Source of the DNA: Gaiellaceae bacterium
Lineage (GTDB): Bacteria; Actinomycetota; Thermoleophilia; Gaiellales; Gaiellaceae
Assembly (NCBI GenBank): GCA_030446625.1
Contig: JAUJMY010000013.1
Span: forward strand, 1 to 64,000
DNA length: 64,000 nt
Reading direction: 5' to 3'
Position 1 is the first letter of the stretch; every line of letters begins with the position of its first letter. The notes under the pieces are model-generated. The model was given only the letters and a program-made list of their open reading frames with translations. It did no database searches and was not told the DNA's origin. This document shows positions 1-9,273 of the stretch, one piece after another. Both the position numbers and the translations under genes were made by a program.

Positions 1-109
1 TCCCCCGAAAGGGGTACTTGCACTTCGCGAAAGCTGCGCTACCCTCCCCGCACGCGACCAGGCGCCGAGGACATCGTGGCCTGCTCGAAAATCGAAGAGG
101 GGGTCACCC

Positions 110-1690
110 GTGAAGAAGGCGTTCCTGGCTTTCCTGGCCGTGCCCGCGCTGCTGCTGGCGGCGACTGCGGCGGCCGCACCCGAGCCTCGTGCGCAGGGCA
201 ACGCGAACGAGCGCTTCCTCGTCGGCTTCGATCGCACGCCCGGTGCTGCCGAGCGCGCGCTCGTCGCCCGTTTCGGGGCGACCGTCCGCCACGCGTTCCC
301 CGAGCAGGCTGCGCTCGCGATCGAGGGCTCGCCGTCGAGCATCGGCCAGCTCGCGCGCGAGGGCGGCGTCGCGTACGTCGAGAAGGACGAGTGGCGCGTT
401 CCGCTCGGACTCGCGGACGCACAGCTCACGCCGTCGATGTCGAACGGCCTCTACGGCCTCCTGACGACGCGCGCGACCAGGGTCCACAGCCGCAACGTGA
501 CCGGCGCCGGCATCAAGGCGTGCGTCGCGGACACCGGCCTGGACTACAACCATCCCGACATCGCCGGGAACTACAAGGGCGGCATCGACACGATCGACAA
601 CGACAGCGACCCGACGTGGAACAGCGTCCCGGGCGACCCGGAGTCGCACGGCACGCACGTCGCCGGAACAGTCCTCGGCGTCTACAACACGCAGGGCGTC
701 TACGGGGTCGCGTACAACGCGCAGCTCTACCACGCGCGCGTGCTGAAGAACTCCGGCGGCTTCTCGAGCGACATCATGGACGGCGTCCGCTGGCTCGTTC
801 AGACGGCCGGCTGCAAGGTCGTCAACATGAGCCTCGGCGGTGGCTTCAAGTCTCGCACCGAGGAGAACTTCTACAAGGAGATGCGCAGCAAGGGCGCGCT
901 GATCGTCGCGGCTACCGGAAACGACAGCTCGACGAAGATCAGCTTCCCGGCGGGCTACGCCGTGAACATCGCCGTCGGGGCCGTCGACCGGAACAAGGCG
1001 CACGCATCGTTCTCGAACACGGGCCGCAACATCGACGTGAGCGCCCCCGGCGTCACCGTGCTCTCGTCCGTTCCGTCCAACCACGGGTCGGAGGCTTCGG
1101 CGAGCGCGGGCGGCACGACGTACACCGCCTACGGCATGGAGTACGCCGGCAAGACGAGCGGCACTTCGGGCACCCTCGTCGACTGCGGGCTCGCGAAGGC
1201 CGCGAGCGACTGCGGCGCCAACCCGCCGGCAGGCTTCGTCGCGTTGATCCAGCGCGGAGAGATCAGCTTCGCCGACAAGGTCACGAACGCGATGAATGCG
1301 GGCGCGGCCGCGGCGATCATCTACAACAACGCAGCGGGCGAGTTCACCGGCACCCTCGGCGCCGCCACGACGTCGGACGGACGCGCGTGGATCCCGGCGG
1401 TCTCGACCTCCGGCACGGACGGCGCGTCGCTGAAGAACAGCGTCGGCACGTCGGCGACGGTGACGAACATCGTCTCCTCGTGGGATCACTACGACGGCAC
1501 GTCGATGGCGACGCCGCACGCGGCGGGCGTCGTCGCGCTGATCTGGTCGGTCAACCCGCTGATGAGCAACTCGACCGTCGAGGACCACCTGTTCAAGACG
1601 GCCGAGGACCTCGGCGCGGCGGGCTACGACACGACGTACGGTCACGGCCACGTCAACGCTGACGCGGCTGTCGCGCGCGCCGGCGGCTAG
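110..1690 (+). CDS. secreted subtilisin-like serine protease (S8) with PA domain
   Basis: Predicted exported serine endopeptidase of the subtilase (S8) family. A GTG start preceded by a purine-rich Shine-Dalgarno region opens a signal peptide (KK, then a hydrophobic stretch to about residue 22). A propeptide-like region (about 30-100) precedes the catalytic domain. The triad is visible: Asp141 (VADTGLDYNHP), His180 (SHGTHVAG) and Ser465 (GTSMATPH), with the oxyanion Asn271 in ATGN. A protease-associated (PA) domain is inserted at about 330-455, between the oxyanion Asn and the catalytic Ser, as in several large secreted subtilases. At 526 aa it is full length. It is transcribed alone and followed by a strong hairpin. 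Substrate unknown; extracellular protein degradation is the simplest role. Confidence 0.95.
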   Translation: MKKAFLAFLAVPALLLAATAAAAPEPRAQGNANERFLVGFDRTPGAAERALVARFGATVRHAFPEQAALAIEGSPSSIGQLAREGGVAYVEKDEWRVPLGLADAQLTPSMSNGLYGLLTTRATRVHSRNVTGAGIKACVADTGLDYNHPDIAGNYKGGIDTIDNDSDPTWNSVPGDPESHGTHVAGTVLGVYNTQGVYGVAYNAQLYHARVLKNSGGFSSDIMDGVRWLVQTAGCKVVNMSLGGGFKSRTEENFYKEMRSKGALIVAATGNDSSTKISFPAGYAVNIAVGAVDRNKAHASFSNTGRNIDVSAPGVTVLSSVPSNHGSEASASAGGTTYTAYGMEYAGKTSGTSGTLVDCGLAKAASDCGANPPAGFVALIQRGEISFADKVTNAMNAGAAAAIIYNNAAGEFTGTLGAATTSDGRAWIPAVSTSGTDGASLKNSVGTSATVTNIVSSWDHYDGTSMATPHAAGVVALIWSVNPLMSNSTVEDHLFKTAEDLGAAGYDTTYGHGHVNADAAVARAGG

Positions 1691-1722
1691 CGGCGGAACG
1701 CAGCAACCTTCACGGGTGAAAC

Positions 1723-1746
1723 GGGGCCCGCCGCAAGGCGGGCTCC
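1723..1746 (+). terminator. hairpin terminator after the subtilase gene
   Basis: A 10-bp stem (GGGGCCCGCC / GGCGGGCTCC, one G-T pair) closes on a GCAA tetraloop about 33 bases after the subtilase stop codon. The T-tract is weak (GTCGTTCTC), as is common in GC-rich genomes. The rest of 1747-1928 holds no gene I can support. Confidence 0.7.
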
Positions 1747-1928
1747 GTCGTTCTCGGCGCGGCTAGCGGCGCCCTGAACTTCTAGGGATCCACGAGCGCC
1801 TGCAAGAGTGCCGCATCGACGACGACGACGAGCTCCAGAAGTACCAGGGCGAGCAACTGGACGACGACCCGCGCACTGCCACAGCGCCTTCCTACCCCGG
1901 CGCCCGCTACGGAGAACGGCGACTACTA

Positions 1929-3200
1929 CTAGGCGGCGCGCGCCGCCGCGGGCTCGTCCGCGGCGGGCGCGGCGGCGACGCGAGGCCGCCGCGTCCACGC
2001 GTACATCGCCATCACGAGCCCCGTCACGCCGCCGACCGTGAAGGCGAGCTGGGTGCCGCCGACCTCGACGAGCCAGCCGGCGAAGAGGCCGCCGAGGGGC
2101 GCGAGGCCGGCGAAGGCGAACATGAACAGGCTCATCACGCGGCCCCGCAGCTCGTCGGGCGCCGTCAGCTGGAGCGTCGCGTTCGTGTTCGAGATCCAGA
2201 GCGTGAAGCTGACGCCGGCGAAGACGAGCACGATCGCCGCGGCCGCTGCGGACTCGAGCGGCGCGAGCGCCAGCGTCCCCACGCTGAACCCGCCGAGCCC
2301 GGCGGTGAGCGCCTTCCAGCTCGCGCGGCCGAGTGACGCCGTGAGGAGCGCGCCGACGAGCGCGCCGGCGCCGAACGCCGAGCCGAGGACGCCGAGCACC
2401 TCCGGCCCCGCCTCGAGCGTCTCGGAGACGAGGAGGGGCAGGATGACGTGGAAGTTCAGGCTGATCGTGCTCACGACGGCGAGGATGACCAGCGCGGCGC
2501 GAATCTTCGGCTCGCGGCGCGCGTACGCGATCCCCTCGCGGATGCCGTTCAGCACCGTCTGCCGCTCCCGCGAGCGCTCCACCGCGAAGAGCTCGGTCGT
2601 CCGCATCAGCAGGAGCGCGGTGAGGACGGCGAGGAAGCTCACGGTGTTGACGGCGAAGCAGACGCCGACGCCGAACGCGGCGATCAGGACGCCGGCGATC
2701 GCGGGCCCGATGATCCGCGCGCCGTTGAAGAGGCCGGCGTTGAGCGCGATCGCGTTCGGAAGCTCGTCGCGCCCCACCATCTGGTAGGTCAGCGCCTGCC
2801 GCCCCGGCGCGTCGAAGACCATCGCGACGCCGCCGGCGAGCGCGAGCGCGTACGCCGCGAGGATGCTGTCCCAGCCGGAGAAAGCGAGCGCCGTGAGCAG
2901 CAGCGACACGGCCATCTGCGCGACCTGGGTGACGATCACCAGCCGCCGGTTGTCGAAGCGGTCGGCGATCACGCCCGCGAACAGCCCGAAGAACATGAAG
3001 GGCGCGAAGCGCGCGAAGGCGAGCCCGCCGACCGCGAGCGGCGAGTCCGTGAGCTCGATGATGAACCACGCGAGCGCGATGTTCTGCATCCACGTCCCGG
3101 CGAGCGACACGACCTGGCCGCCGAAGAACAGCCGGTAGTTGCGGTGCTTGCGCAGGCTCGCGAACGTGCGCGCGTTCAGGCGAAGCAGCGCGGCTGTCAC
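1929..3200 (-). CDS. MFS transporter (EntS-like exporter type)
   Basis: Integral membrane transporter of the major facilitator superfamily, about 12 predicted TM segments. The N-terminal part (RNYRLFFGGQVVSLAGTWMQ) and the loop FDNRRLVIV are typical of the exporter subgroup related to EntS and macrolide efflux proteins. I place the start at GTG 3200, overlapping the stop of the MarR gene by 4 bp (GTGA). The longer open frame upstream is arginine-rich, does not look like protein and lies inside the marR coding region. Translational coupling to a MarR regulator suggests a drug or metabolite efflux pump under that repressor. The substrate cannot be told from sequence. Confidence 0.9.
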   Translation of the reverse strand: MTAALLRLNARTFASLRKHRNYRLFFGGQVVSLAGTWMQNIALAWFIIELTDSPLAVGGLAFARFAPFMFFGLFAGVIADRFDNRRLVIVTQVAQMAVSLLLTALAFSGWDSILAAYALALAGGVAMVFDAPGRQALTYQMVGRDELPNAIALNAGLFNGARIIGPAIAGVLIAAFGVGVCFAVNTVSFLAVLTALLLMRTTELFAVERSRERQTVLNGIREGIAYARREPKIRAALVILAVVSTISLNFHVILPLLVSETLEAGPEVLGVLGSAFGAGALVGALLTASLGRASWKALTAGLGGFSVGTLALAPLESAAAAAIVLVFAGVSFTLWISNTNATLQLTAPDELRGRVMSLFMFAFAGLAPLGGLFAGWLVEVGGTQLAFTVGGVTGLVMAMYAWTRRPRVAAAPAADEPAAARAA

Positions 3201-3643
3201 TCGGCCTGCTCGAGGAGCTGCGCGAGCGGCTCGATCGCCTCTTCGACCGCCGCGAGCTGCTCCGGCGTCAGTTCCTTCAGCCGCGCCGCGAGCCACGCCG
3301 TCCGCCGCCGCTTCACGGTCCGCAGCACGCTGTCGCCCTCGGGCGTCAGCGTCAGCACCTGGCGGCGCCTGTCACTCGCGTCCTGCATCCGGATCACGAG
3401 CCCGGCCTTCTCGAGCCGGTCGACGTGCCCGGACATCGCCGCCGGCGACATGTTCTCGCGCGCGGCGAGCTCGCGGACGCCGATCCCGGGGTGCGCGTTG
3501 ATCTGGACGAGCAGCGTCACCTGCCCTGCGCGCACGCCCAGCGCGTGCGACTCCCGCCGCAGCTCGCGGCTCAGCTTGAGGAGGACGGGCCGGAGGCGGT
3601 TCGCGACTGTGAGGTGATCGTTAACTCGCTTAACGTTAACCAC
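3197..3643 (-). CDS. MarR family transcriptional regulator
   Basis: Winged-helix regulator, about 148 aa. The MarR core is clear: recognition helix region MSPAAMSGHVDRLEKAGLV, then the wing DASDRRRQVLTLTPEG, then C-terminal dimerisation helices. The only start codon in the right place is GTG 3643, which lies inside a cluster of GTTAAC palindromes and has no clear ribosome-binding site; the message may be leaderless. The gene is divergent from the AAA+ ATPase gene at 3710 and overlaps the downstream MFS gene by 4 bp. By family precedent it represses its own operon and is released by a small ligand. The start is uncertain by a few codons. Confidence 0.88.
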   Translation of the reverse strand: MVNVKRVNDHLTVANRLRPVLLKLSRELRRESHALGVRAGQVTLLVQINAHPGIGVRELAARENMSPAAMSGHVDRLEKAGLVIRMQDASDRRRQVLTLTPEGDSVLRTVKRRRTAWLAARLKELTPEQLAAVEEAIEPLAQLLEQAE

Positions 3644-3649
3644 GTTAAC
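3620..3649. promoter_or_regulatory. GTTAAC palindrome cluster, likely MarR operator
   Basis: Three copies of the 6-bp palindrome GTTAAC lie at 3620-3625, 3635-3640 and 3644-3649, and TTAACGTTAA at 3630-3639 forms a 10-bp perfect palindrome. The AT-rich block stands out from its GC-rich surroundings and straddles the predicted marR start, where an autoregulatory operator is expected. Assignment to this MarR protein is inference. Confidence 0.6.
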
Positions 3650-3709
3650 GAGATTAGCGGACTTTGCGCGGCGTCGTTCCAGATCGCGGCGAGCGGGCAC
3701 ACTTGACGG

Positions 3710-4726
3710 ATGCCGAGAAAGCCGCTCGAGGAGGTCGTCGGGAGTATCCGCGCGCTGAGCGAGCACCTGCGCAAGAGCGCGGGCACCGACCTCGACCGCG
3801 TCGCGGACGCACTCGACCGCACGCCGCCGCCGCGGTCGCTCCACGAGCTCCAGGCCGAGCTCGACGCGCTCGTCGGACTCGAGACGGTGAAGCAGCAAGT
3901 GCGCGCGCTCGTCGCGTTCCTCCAGGTGCAGGCGCGACGCAAGGAGCACGATCTGCCGGAGGTCGCGACGAGCCAGCACCTCGTCTTCCTCGGCAACCCG
4001 GGCACGGGCAAGACGACGGTCGCGCGCCTCCTCGCCCAGATGTACCGCTCGATGGGGCTACTGAAGCGCGGCCACCTCGTCGAGGTCGACCGCGCCGGCC
4101 TCGTCGGTCAGTACGTCGGCACGACGGCGATCAAGACCGACCGCGCCGTGCGGCGCGCGCTGGACGGCGTCCTCTTCATCGACGAGGCGTACTCGCTCGC
4201 GCCCGAGGCGGGGCAGCTCGACTTCGGCCCCGAGGCGATCGAGACGCTGCTCAAGCGGATGGAGGACTACCGCGAGCGTCTCGTCGTGATCGTCGCGGGG
4301 TACCCGAGGCTCATGCACCGCTTCCTGGAGTCGAACCCGGGGCTACGGTCGCGCTTCTCGCGCGAGATCACGTTCCCGGACTACGCGACCGAGGAGCTGC
4401 TGGCAATCACGCGCAAGTTCGGCGCGGATTACGAGTACGTGCTCGAGCTCGGCGCCGAGGGCGCGCTGCGGCGGATCTTCGACGCGGCGCCCCGCGGCGA
4501 GGGCTTCGGGAACGCGCGCTACGCGCGGACGATCTTCGAGCAGGCGCTGAACGCGCAGGCGCTGCGGCTCGCCGGCGTCGCCGAGCGCGCGCTCGACGAG
4601 CTCGAGCCGGGGGAGCTGACGACGCTGACGGAGGAAGACGTCGCGGCGGCCGCGCGTGCGCTCGGCGAGGAAGCCGCGACCGGTGCGCCGCGAGCGCCCC
4701 GGTGGCGCCGCCGGCGCGCTTCCTAG
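3710..4726 (+). CDS. AAA+ ATPase, CbbX/SpoVK type
   Basis: Single AAA+ module of the CbbX/SpoVK class, 338 aa. Walker A is [13 protein letters not shown] (about residue 91 on), Walker B is [12 protein letters not shown], and the second region of homology has [15 protein letters not shown] with arginine-finger candidates. A short N-terminal helical region (1-60) comes before the ATPase. In this family the ATPase remodels protein partners (for example red-type Rubisco activation by CbbX), but there is no Rubisco or sporulation gene here, so the partner is unknown. It is transcribed away from the MarR gene and has no evident operon partner; only a decayed fragment follows. Confidence 0.9.
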   Translation: MPRKPLEEVVGSIRALSEHLRKSAGTDLDRVADALDRTPPPRSLHELQAELDALVGLETVKQQVRALVAFLQVQARRKEHDLPEVATSQHLVFLGNPGTGKTTVARLLAQMYRSMGLLKRGHLVEVDRAGLVGQYVGTTAIKTDRAVRRALDGVLFIDEAYSLAPEAGQLDFGPEAIETLLKRMEDYRERLVVIVAGYPRLMHRFLESNPGLRSRFSREITFPDYATEELLAITRKFGADYEYVLELGAEGALRRIFDAAPRGEGFGNARYARTIFEQALNAQALRLAGVAERALDELEPGELTTLTEEDVAAAARALGEEAATGAPRAPRWRRRRAS

Positions 4727-4772
4727 CGAAGGCTTCGTCACGTACACGTACCGGCGGTGGGGCGGGGCGTCG

Positions 4773-4868
4773 ATGAAGCTGCTCGGCGAGCGCAACCGGT
4801 ACCTGCTGCGCCGGCTCGGCTGGCTGCCCCGCCGTGAGCGTGGAGGGCCGGAGCCCGCGCGCCGCTGA
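4773..4868 (+). pseudogene. C-terminal remnant of an MMPL/RND transporter gene
   Basis: A 31-codon open segment begins MKLLGERNRYLLRRLGWLP. This matches the conserved cytoplasmic tail of MMPL-family exporters, which usually reads like MKLLGxxNWYLPRWLxWLP. Nothing upstream in any frame restores the membrane domains; the preceding bases are the end of the AAA+ gene. I read it as the 3' scar of a deleted transporter gene. A fortuitous 31-aa ORF is the alternative. Confidence 0.5.
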
Positions 4869-4882
4869 CGGCGTGCGTCTCT

Positions 4883-5335
4883 CTAGCGCTTCCGTTCCGC
4901 GAGGCTCTTCCGCCGCAGCTCCTCCAGCGCCTCCGGCGTCTTCGCGAGCCCCGCGACGCCCATCCCGCGCAGGATCTCCGGCGCCTTCGTGAACTGGATC
5001 TCGCGGTAGTCGACGACCTGCACGGAGTTCCCCCACGGGTCGTGGAAGTCGAGCCCTCCCGACGCCTGCACCGGCACGCCGGCATCTAGGAGCGCGCGCC
5101 GCGCGGCCTCCTTGTCGTCCACCACGAGGCCGAAGTGGCGGTGCCGGTCGGGCTCGTGCGCGCCACTCGACGAGAGCGCGATGAACTGGTCGCCCATGTC
5201 GACGAACGCCGCGCCCGGCCTCCGGCTGCGCAGCTCGAACTCGAAGAAGCGGCCGTACCACTCGAGCGCCTCGTCGACGTCGCCGACCTCGAGTGCGACG
5301 TGGTTGATCCCGATCAGGCGCGGCTTCTCGGTCAC
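4883..5335 (-). CDS. VOC (glyoxalase/dioxygenase fold) protein
   Basis: Small metalloenzyme-fold protein, about 150 aa from GTG 5335; the longer frame adds an arginine-rich, non-homologous extension. The N-terminal module (INHVALEVGDVDEALEWYGR) carries the first His ligand typical of vicinal-oxygen-chelate proteins. The second module (RHFGLVVDD to DPWGNSVQVVDYREIQF) has the DPxGNxxQ signature. The helical C-terminal tail (APEILRGMG to the end) is characteristic of a lactoylglutathione-lyase-like subgroup. The reaction is unknown; VOC proteins include isomerases, dioxygenases and resistance proteins. It is transcribed alone. Confidence 0.85.
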   Translation of the reverse strand: MTEKPRLIGINHVALEVGDVDEALEWYGRFFEFELRSRRPGAAFVDMGDQFIALSSSGAHEPDRHRHFGLVVDDKEAARRALLDAGVPVQASGGLDFHDPWGNSVQVVDYREIQFTKAPEILRGMGVAGLAKTPEALEELRRKSLAERKR

Positions 5336-5499
5336 GAGCAGATTGTGCCGACGCCGCCGCGGGTCGACGCGCGCACTCGGCGCGGCGGAAAGATGCACTC
5401 CCCCTCGGGGGCAGCGAAAGCCCCTTCCGGAACGTTAGGCGCCGCGCGCGGCCTGAGGTGTGGCGGGGGCGTGCCGAGAGCGTGCCGATGCTCCGCGGG

Positions 5500-6765
5500 C
5501 TACAGCTGCCAGCGGCCGCCCGCGATCAGCGGCACGCGCCGTCCGTCCGCGGTCGTCCCCGTGGCCTCGAGCTCGTCCGTCCCGATCATCACGTCGAGGT
5601 GCAACCCGGACCGGTTGACGCCGCGCGCGCCGCGCGCGTTCGGGTCCGGGAGCCGCGACTGGTCGTTCCCGAAGCCGAACGCCATGTGCGCGGCGGCGTT
5701 CTCGTCGACGAGCGTGTTCCAGTAGACGCGGCCTGTCTGCCCGATCCGGGACGAGCTGTCGACGAGCGCGATCTCGCCGAGGCGGCTCGCGCCGCGATCG
5801 GAGTCGAGGAACGCCGCGAGGAAGTCGCGATCGGCGTCGCGGCTGGCCTCGAGGCGCACGAGCCGCCCGCGGTGGAACTCGCCGGCGATGCCCTCGATCA
5901 TCCGGCCGCGGAACGAGAGCGGCCGCGAGCAGCGGAACGTGCCCTCCGTCGAGTTGGCGTCCGGGCTCGTGAAGTTCTCCTCGGTCGGGAAGTTCGGCGC
6001 GGTCGTCTGCCCGAACGCGTTCTCGCGTGGGCCGCCGAGCCAGCGCGAGCCGGGGACGATGCGTAGGTCGAGGCTCGTGCCGGGGCCGCGGAGCTCGAGC
6101 CGACGGAGGTCGAGCTCGGTGAGCGCGCGCCCGCGCTCGTTCAGGCGCGCCGTGTGCGCGGCCCACCCCTCGAAGCCGGGCGGGTCGTCGGGGCCGAGCC
6201 TGCAGAACCAGAGGAGGTCGCGCCCCAGCCGTCGCTGCGCCTCGAGCGGCTCGTCGCCCGGATACACCTGGGTCGCCCACGGTTCCGTCGGCCACGCGAC
6301 GACCGTGCCGCGGCGGCGGCCGCGCATGAACGCGCGGCGAAGCGCGCGCAACTGCCGCGCCGTGGCGCCGTGGTCGGCGGCGACGCGCTCTGGCGGAACC
6401 CCGTCGAGGACGCCCGGCTCCGTCTCGCCGGTGACGTTGACGTTCGCCAGACCCGGCGAGAGCTGCGCGCGGTAGCGCCGGACCTCCCAGGGCGGAATCC
6501 GCCCGAGATCCTCGTCGCGCGCGTAGCGGACGCGGGCGGCGCGGGCACGGGGATCCGCGTAGGCGATCTCCGCGAGTCCTGCGCCGGCGCGGTAGCCGGC
6601 CTCGACGAGCCCGACGAGGAGCTCGCGGTGGCCGGGCTCGCCGTGGACGAGGAGCTGGTCGCCCTCGCGGAGGTCGAGGCACGCGCGCACGATCGCGTCC
6701 GTGTAGCGCTCGAGCTCCGCCGGCGCGAGCACCCGGCGGTCTCGCTCGACGCTCAGATCTGCCAT
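5500..6765 (-). CDS. M29 family metalloaminopeptidase (copy 2)
   Basis: Aminopeptidase of peptidase family M29 (AmpS/AmpT type), 421 aa, full length. The signature block NFPTEENFTSPD carries the first metal-binding Glu, and GRVYWNTLVDENAAAHMAFGFG with GLHLDVMIGTDELE carries the His and Asp ligands of the two-metal site. Family members remove N-terminal residues from peptides in the cytoplasm. The start overlaps the end of the upstream M29 gene by 13 bp. The two proteins share most motif blocks and clearly arose by tandem duplication. Together they end the minus-strand block that starts with the sugar ABC importer. Confidence 0.92.
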   Translation of the reverse strand: MADLSVERDRRVLAPAELERYTDAIVRACLDLREGDQLLVHGEPGHRELLVGLVEAGYRAGAGLAEIAYADPRARAARVRYARDEDLGRIPPWEVRRYRAQLSPGLANVNVTGETEPGVLDGVPPERVAADHGATARQLRALRRAFMRGRRRGTVVAWPTEPWATQVYPGDEPLEAQRRLGRDLLWFCRLGPDDPPGFEGWAAHTARLNERGRALTELDLRRLELRGPGTSLDLRIVPGSRWLGGPRENAFGQTTAPNFPTEENFTSPDANSTEGTFRCSRPLSFRGRMIEGIAGEFHRGRLVRLEASRDADRDFLAAFLDSDRGASRLGEIALVDSSSRIGQTGRVYWNTLVDENAAAHMAFGFGNDQSRLPDPNARGARGVNRSGLHLDVMIGTDELEATGTTADGRRVPLIAGGRWQL

Positions 6766-8021
6766 TCGCCGTCCGCGATCAGCGGTACGCGGCCACCGCT
6801 CCCGTCGACGCCGGTCGCCTCCAGCTCGTCCGCGCCGATCATCACGTCGAGGTGGAGGTCCGCGTCGTTGACGCGGCGCGCGCCGCGAACCCCCGCAACG
6901 CGCGTCTGCCCGAACCCGGAGCCGAACGCGATGTGCGCGACAGCGTTCTCGTCGATCAACGTGTTCCAGTAGACGCGCTCCGTCTGCCCGATGCGCGAGG
7001 TGCGGTCGACGAGCGCCACCTCACCGAGCCGGTCTGCGTTCTCGCCGCCGTGGATGAACGCCCCCAGGAAGTCGCGGTCGTCGTCGCTCGCGGCGTCGAG
7101 CCGGACGAGCCGCCCGCCGCGGAACTCACCCGCGATCCCGTCGATCTCCCGCCCGCGGAACGACAGCGGTCGCGAGCAGCGGAAGGTGCCCTCCGTGCCC
7201 GCCGGATCGGGGCTCGTGAAGCTCTCCTCCGTCGGGAGGTTGGGCGCGATCAGCTGGCCGTGCGCGTTCTCCTCCTGGCCGCCGAGCCAGCGCGTCCCGG
7301 GCGAGAGCCGGAATGTGAGCTCTGTGCCGGGGCCGCGCAGCTCGAGCCGCTTCAGCTCGAGCTCCGTCAGCGTGCGCGCGCGCTGCGCCACCGTCTCGAC
7401 GTGGCGCGTCCAGCCCTCGTGGCCCGGTGGATCGTCGGGGCCGAGCCGGCAGAACCAGAGGAGGTCCTGCGCGAGCCGCCGCTGCGCCTCGGCCGGATCG
7501 GCATCGCGATAGACCTGCGTCGCCCAGTACGGCGTCGGCCAGGCCGCTCCCGCCCAGCGGCGCCTCCCTTCCCGCGCGGCGCGCACGAACCAGCGGGTGC
7601 TCGCGTACGGCCGCATCGCGTCCGCCGCGACGCGCTCCGCCGGCAGCCCGTCGAAGACACCCGGCTCGCTCTCGCCGATGATCGTCGCGACCGCGGTCTC
7701 CGGCTTCAGCTGCTCGCGCAGCCGGCGGACGCGCCAGGGCGTGACGGGGCCGAGGTACTCGTCGCGGTGGGCGTTGCGGATCCGTGCCGCCTGCGCCGCC
7801 CGATCGAGGTACTCGAGGTCCACGAGCGACGCACCCGCCTGATAGCCGGCTTCCACGAGCGCGATCGCGAGCTCGCGGTGCGCGAGGTCGGCTTGCACGA
7901 TCAGCGTGTCGCCGCGGCCGAGGTGGAGGCAGCCGCGCACGACGGCGTCGGCGTAGCGCCGGAGCTGCTCCGGCTCGAGCACCGCCTCCGCGGGCGCCGG
8001 CGACGCGCTCTCTACGGCCAT
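6753..8021 (-). CDS. M29 family metalloaminopeptidase (copy 1)
   Basis: Second M29 metalloaminopeptidase, 422 aa, paralogous to the gene directly downstream. The metal-site blocks are NLPTEESFTSPD, ERVYWNTLIDENAVAHIAFGSG and DLHLDVMIGADELEATG. Alignment by eye shows near-identical spacing of motifs but considerable divergence elsewhere, so the duplication is not recent. It lies only 13 bases after the stop of the DUF4032 gene and is probably co-transcribed with it. M29 enzymes form dimers with a narrow entrance and favour short peptides; specificity cannot be predicted here. Confidence 0.92.
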   Translation of the reverse strand: MAVESASPAPAEAVLEPEQLRRYADAVVRGCLHLGRGDTLIVQADLAHRELAIALVEAGYQAGASLVDLEYLDRAAQAARIRNAHRDEYLGPVTPWRVRRLREQLKPETAVATIIGESEPGVFDGLPAERVAADAMRPYASTRWFVRAAREGRRRWAGAAWPTPYWATQVYRDADPAEAQRRLAQDLLWFCRLGPDDPPGHEGWTRHVETVAQRARTLTELELKRLELRGPGTELTFRLSPGTRWLGGQEENAHGQLIAPNLPTEESFTSPDPAGTEGTFRCSRPLSFRGREIDGIAGEFRGGRLVRLDAASDDDRDFLGAFIHGGENADRLGEVALVDRTSRIGQTERVYWNTLIDENAVAHIAFGSGFGQTRVAGVRGARRVNDADLHLDVMIGADELEATGVDGSGGRVPLIADGEWQI

Positions 8022-8034
8022 CGCGGGATGACTA

Positions 8035-9273
8035 TCAGCTTCCGCCGTCGTCGCCGCCGGCGCCCGGCTTGATCACGGCGCGCTCGTCCGGGACGTGGCG
8101 CAGCACGTCGTCGACGTACGACTTGACCGCCGTCGCCAGGCCGACGTCCCGCCCGGCCTCCTCGGAGAGGAACCAGCGGTGGTCGAGGATCTGGTGGAAC
8201 AGCTCGGCCGCCTCGAGCTTGCCGTGCAGCTCGGGCGGCACGGCCGCGATCGCCGGCTCGAACACCTCCGAGAGCCACTTGTACGCGACGACCGTCTCGG
8301 GAAGCGGCCCCTCCCCGGCCTGCTCGAGATGCGCGCGGAACGACGCGAGGTCGTTGAGCATCCGTCGCGCCTGGTTCTCCTGCGTCTGGAGCCCCGTCAG
8401 CATGAGCAGGCGCCGGCGGTGGTGGCCGGGCTCGACGACGTGCGGGTTCAGGCGGAGGCGGAACCCGTCCTCGGCGCCGTCGAGCTCGATCTCCTCGACG
8501 TCGAAGCCGAGCTGGTTCAGCCTGCGCAGCCGCTCGTCGATGCGCCAGCGCTCGTTCGGCGCGAACGTCTCCTCTCGCGTCAGCTCGCACCACAGCGTTG
8601 CGTAGCGGCGGTCGAGCTCCTCCGCCGTCACCTCCGGATCGAGGTCCCCGGGCACGCGCCCCTGCGCCTGGAGGTCGAGCAGCTCGCCGACGACGTTCCC
8701 CATCGCGACGTAGACGTCGTGGGAGCGCTGCCCGTCGGACAGCGACGAGTGCAGCTCCCCCGTCTCGGCGTCGACGAGGTACGCGCTCAGCGCGCCGGCG
8801 TCGCGCCGGAAGAGCGTGTTCGAGAGCGAGCAGTCGCCCCAGAAGAAGCCGGCGAGATGCAGCCGGACGAGCAGCTCCGCGAGCGCGTCGAGGAGGCTGT
8901 TCAGGAGGTTCCCCGGGCCGTCGCGGCCGAAGAGCGCCCGGTACGGGAGCGAGAAGTCGAGGTGGCGCGTGATCAGCACCGCGTCGAGGTCGCCGCCGCG
9001 GCCGGTGACGACGCCGACCGCGTCGACGACCGGCATGCCGTCGGCCGCCAGCCGGCGCAGCAGCCCGTACTCGCGGCGCGCGAAGCGCTCCGACTCCTCC
9101 TTCAGCGCGTAGATCGCGCCTTCGTAGTTCACGAAGCGCACGACGTGCCGGCTGATCCCGCGCACCAGCTCGACGATCCGCTCGGAGCGCCACTCCGCGA
9201 GCGGCTGCTCCCACGGCAGGTCGAGGAAGTCCGGGTGGCCCGTGCGCGCGACGAGCTGGAAACGCGCGGGCAT
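8035..9273 (-). CDS. DUF4032 / LPS-kinase-like protein
   Basis: 412-aa cytoplasmic protein with a kinase-like fold of the lipopolysaccharide kinase (InaA) type followed by a DUF4032-type C-terminal region. Visible motifs: VRFVNYEGAIYALKEE (ATP-site Lys region), LHLAGFFWGDCSLSNTLF (catalytic loop with D and N) and AYLVDAETGE (DFG-like Asp). The start ATG 9273 overlaps the stop of the upstream gene (ATGA). It lies in one transcription unit behind a sugar ABC importer, a position in which I recall DUF4032 genes in other actinobacteria. Its substrate is not established; a sugar or lipid-linked sugar is a reasonable guess. Confidence 0.82.
   Translation of the reverse strand: MPARFQLVARTGHPDFLDLPWEQPLAEWRSERIVELVRGISRHVVRFVNYEGAIYALKEESERFARREYGLLRRLAADGMPVVDAVGVVTGRGGDLDAVLITRHLDFSLPYRALFGRDGPGNLLNSLLDALAELLVRLHLAGFFWGDCSLSNTLFRRDAGALSAYLVDAETGELHSSLSDGQRSHDVYVAMGNVVGELLDLQAQGRVPGDLDPEVTAEELDRRYATLWCELTREETFAPNERWRIDERLRRLNQLGFDVEEIELDGAEDGFRLRLNPHVVEPGHHRRRLLMLTGLQTQENQARRMLNDLASFRAHLEQAGEGPLPETVVAYKWLSEVFEPAIAAVPPELHGKLEAAELFHQILDHRWFLSEEAGRDVGLATAVKSYVDDVLRHVPDERAVIKPGAGGDDGGS

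Noticed and set aside
76-1662. Long ORFs overlapping the subtilase gene on both strands
   Set aside because: Arg/Pro/Ala-rich shadow frames of a high-GC gene; the 110-1690 frame has the signal peptide and catalytic motifs.
1774-1928. Short protein-like segment (ERLQECRIDDDDELQKYQG)
   Set aside because: No start codon and no recognisable family; it may be a scar, but support is too weak.
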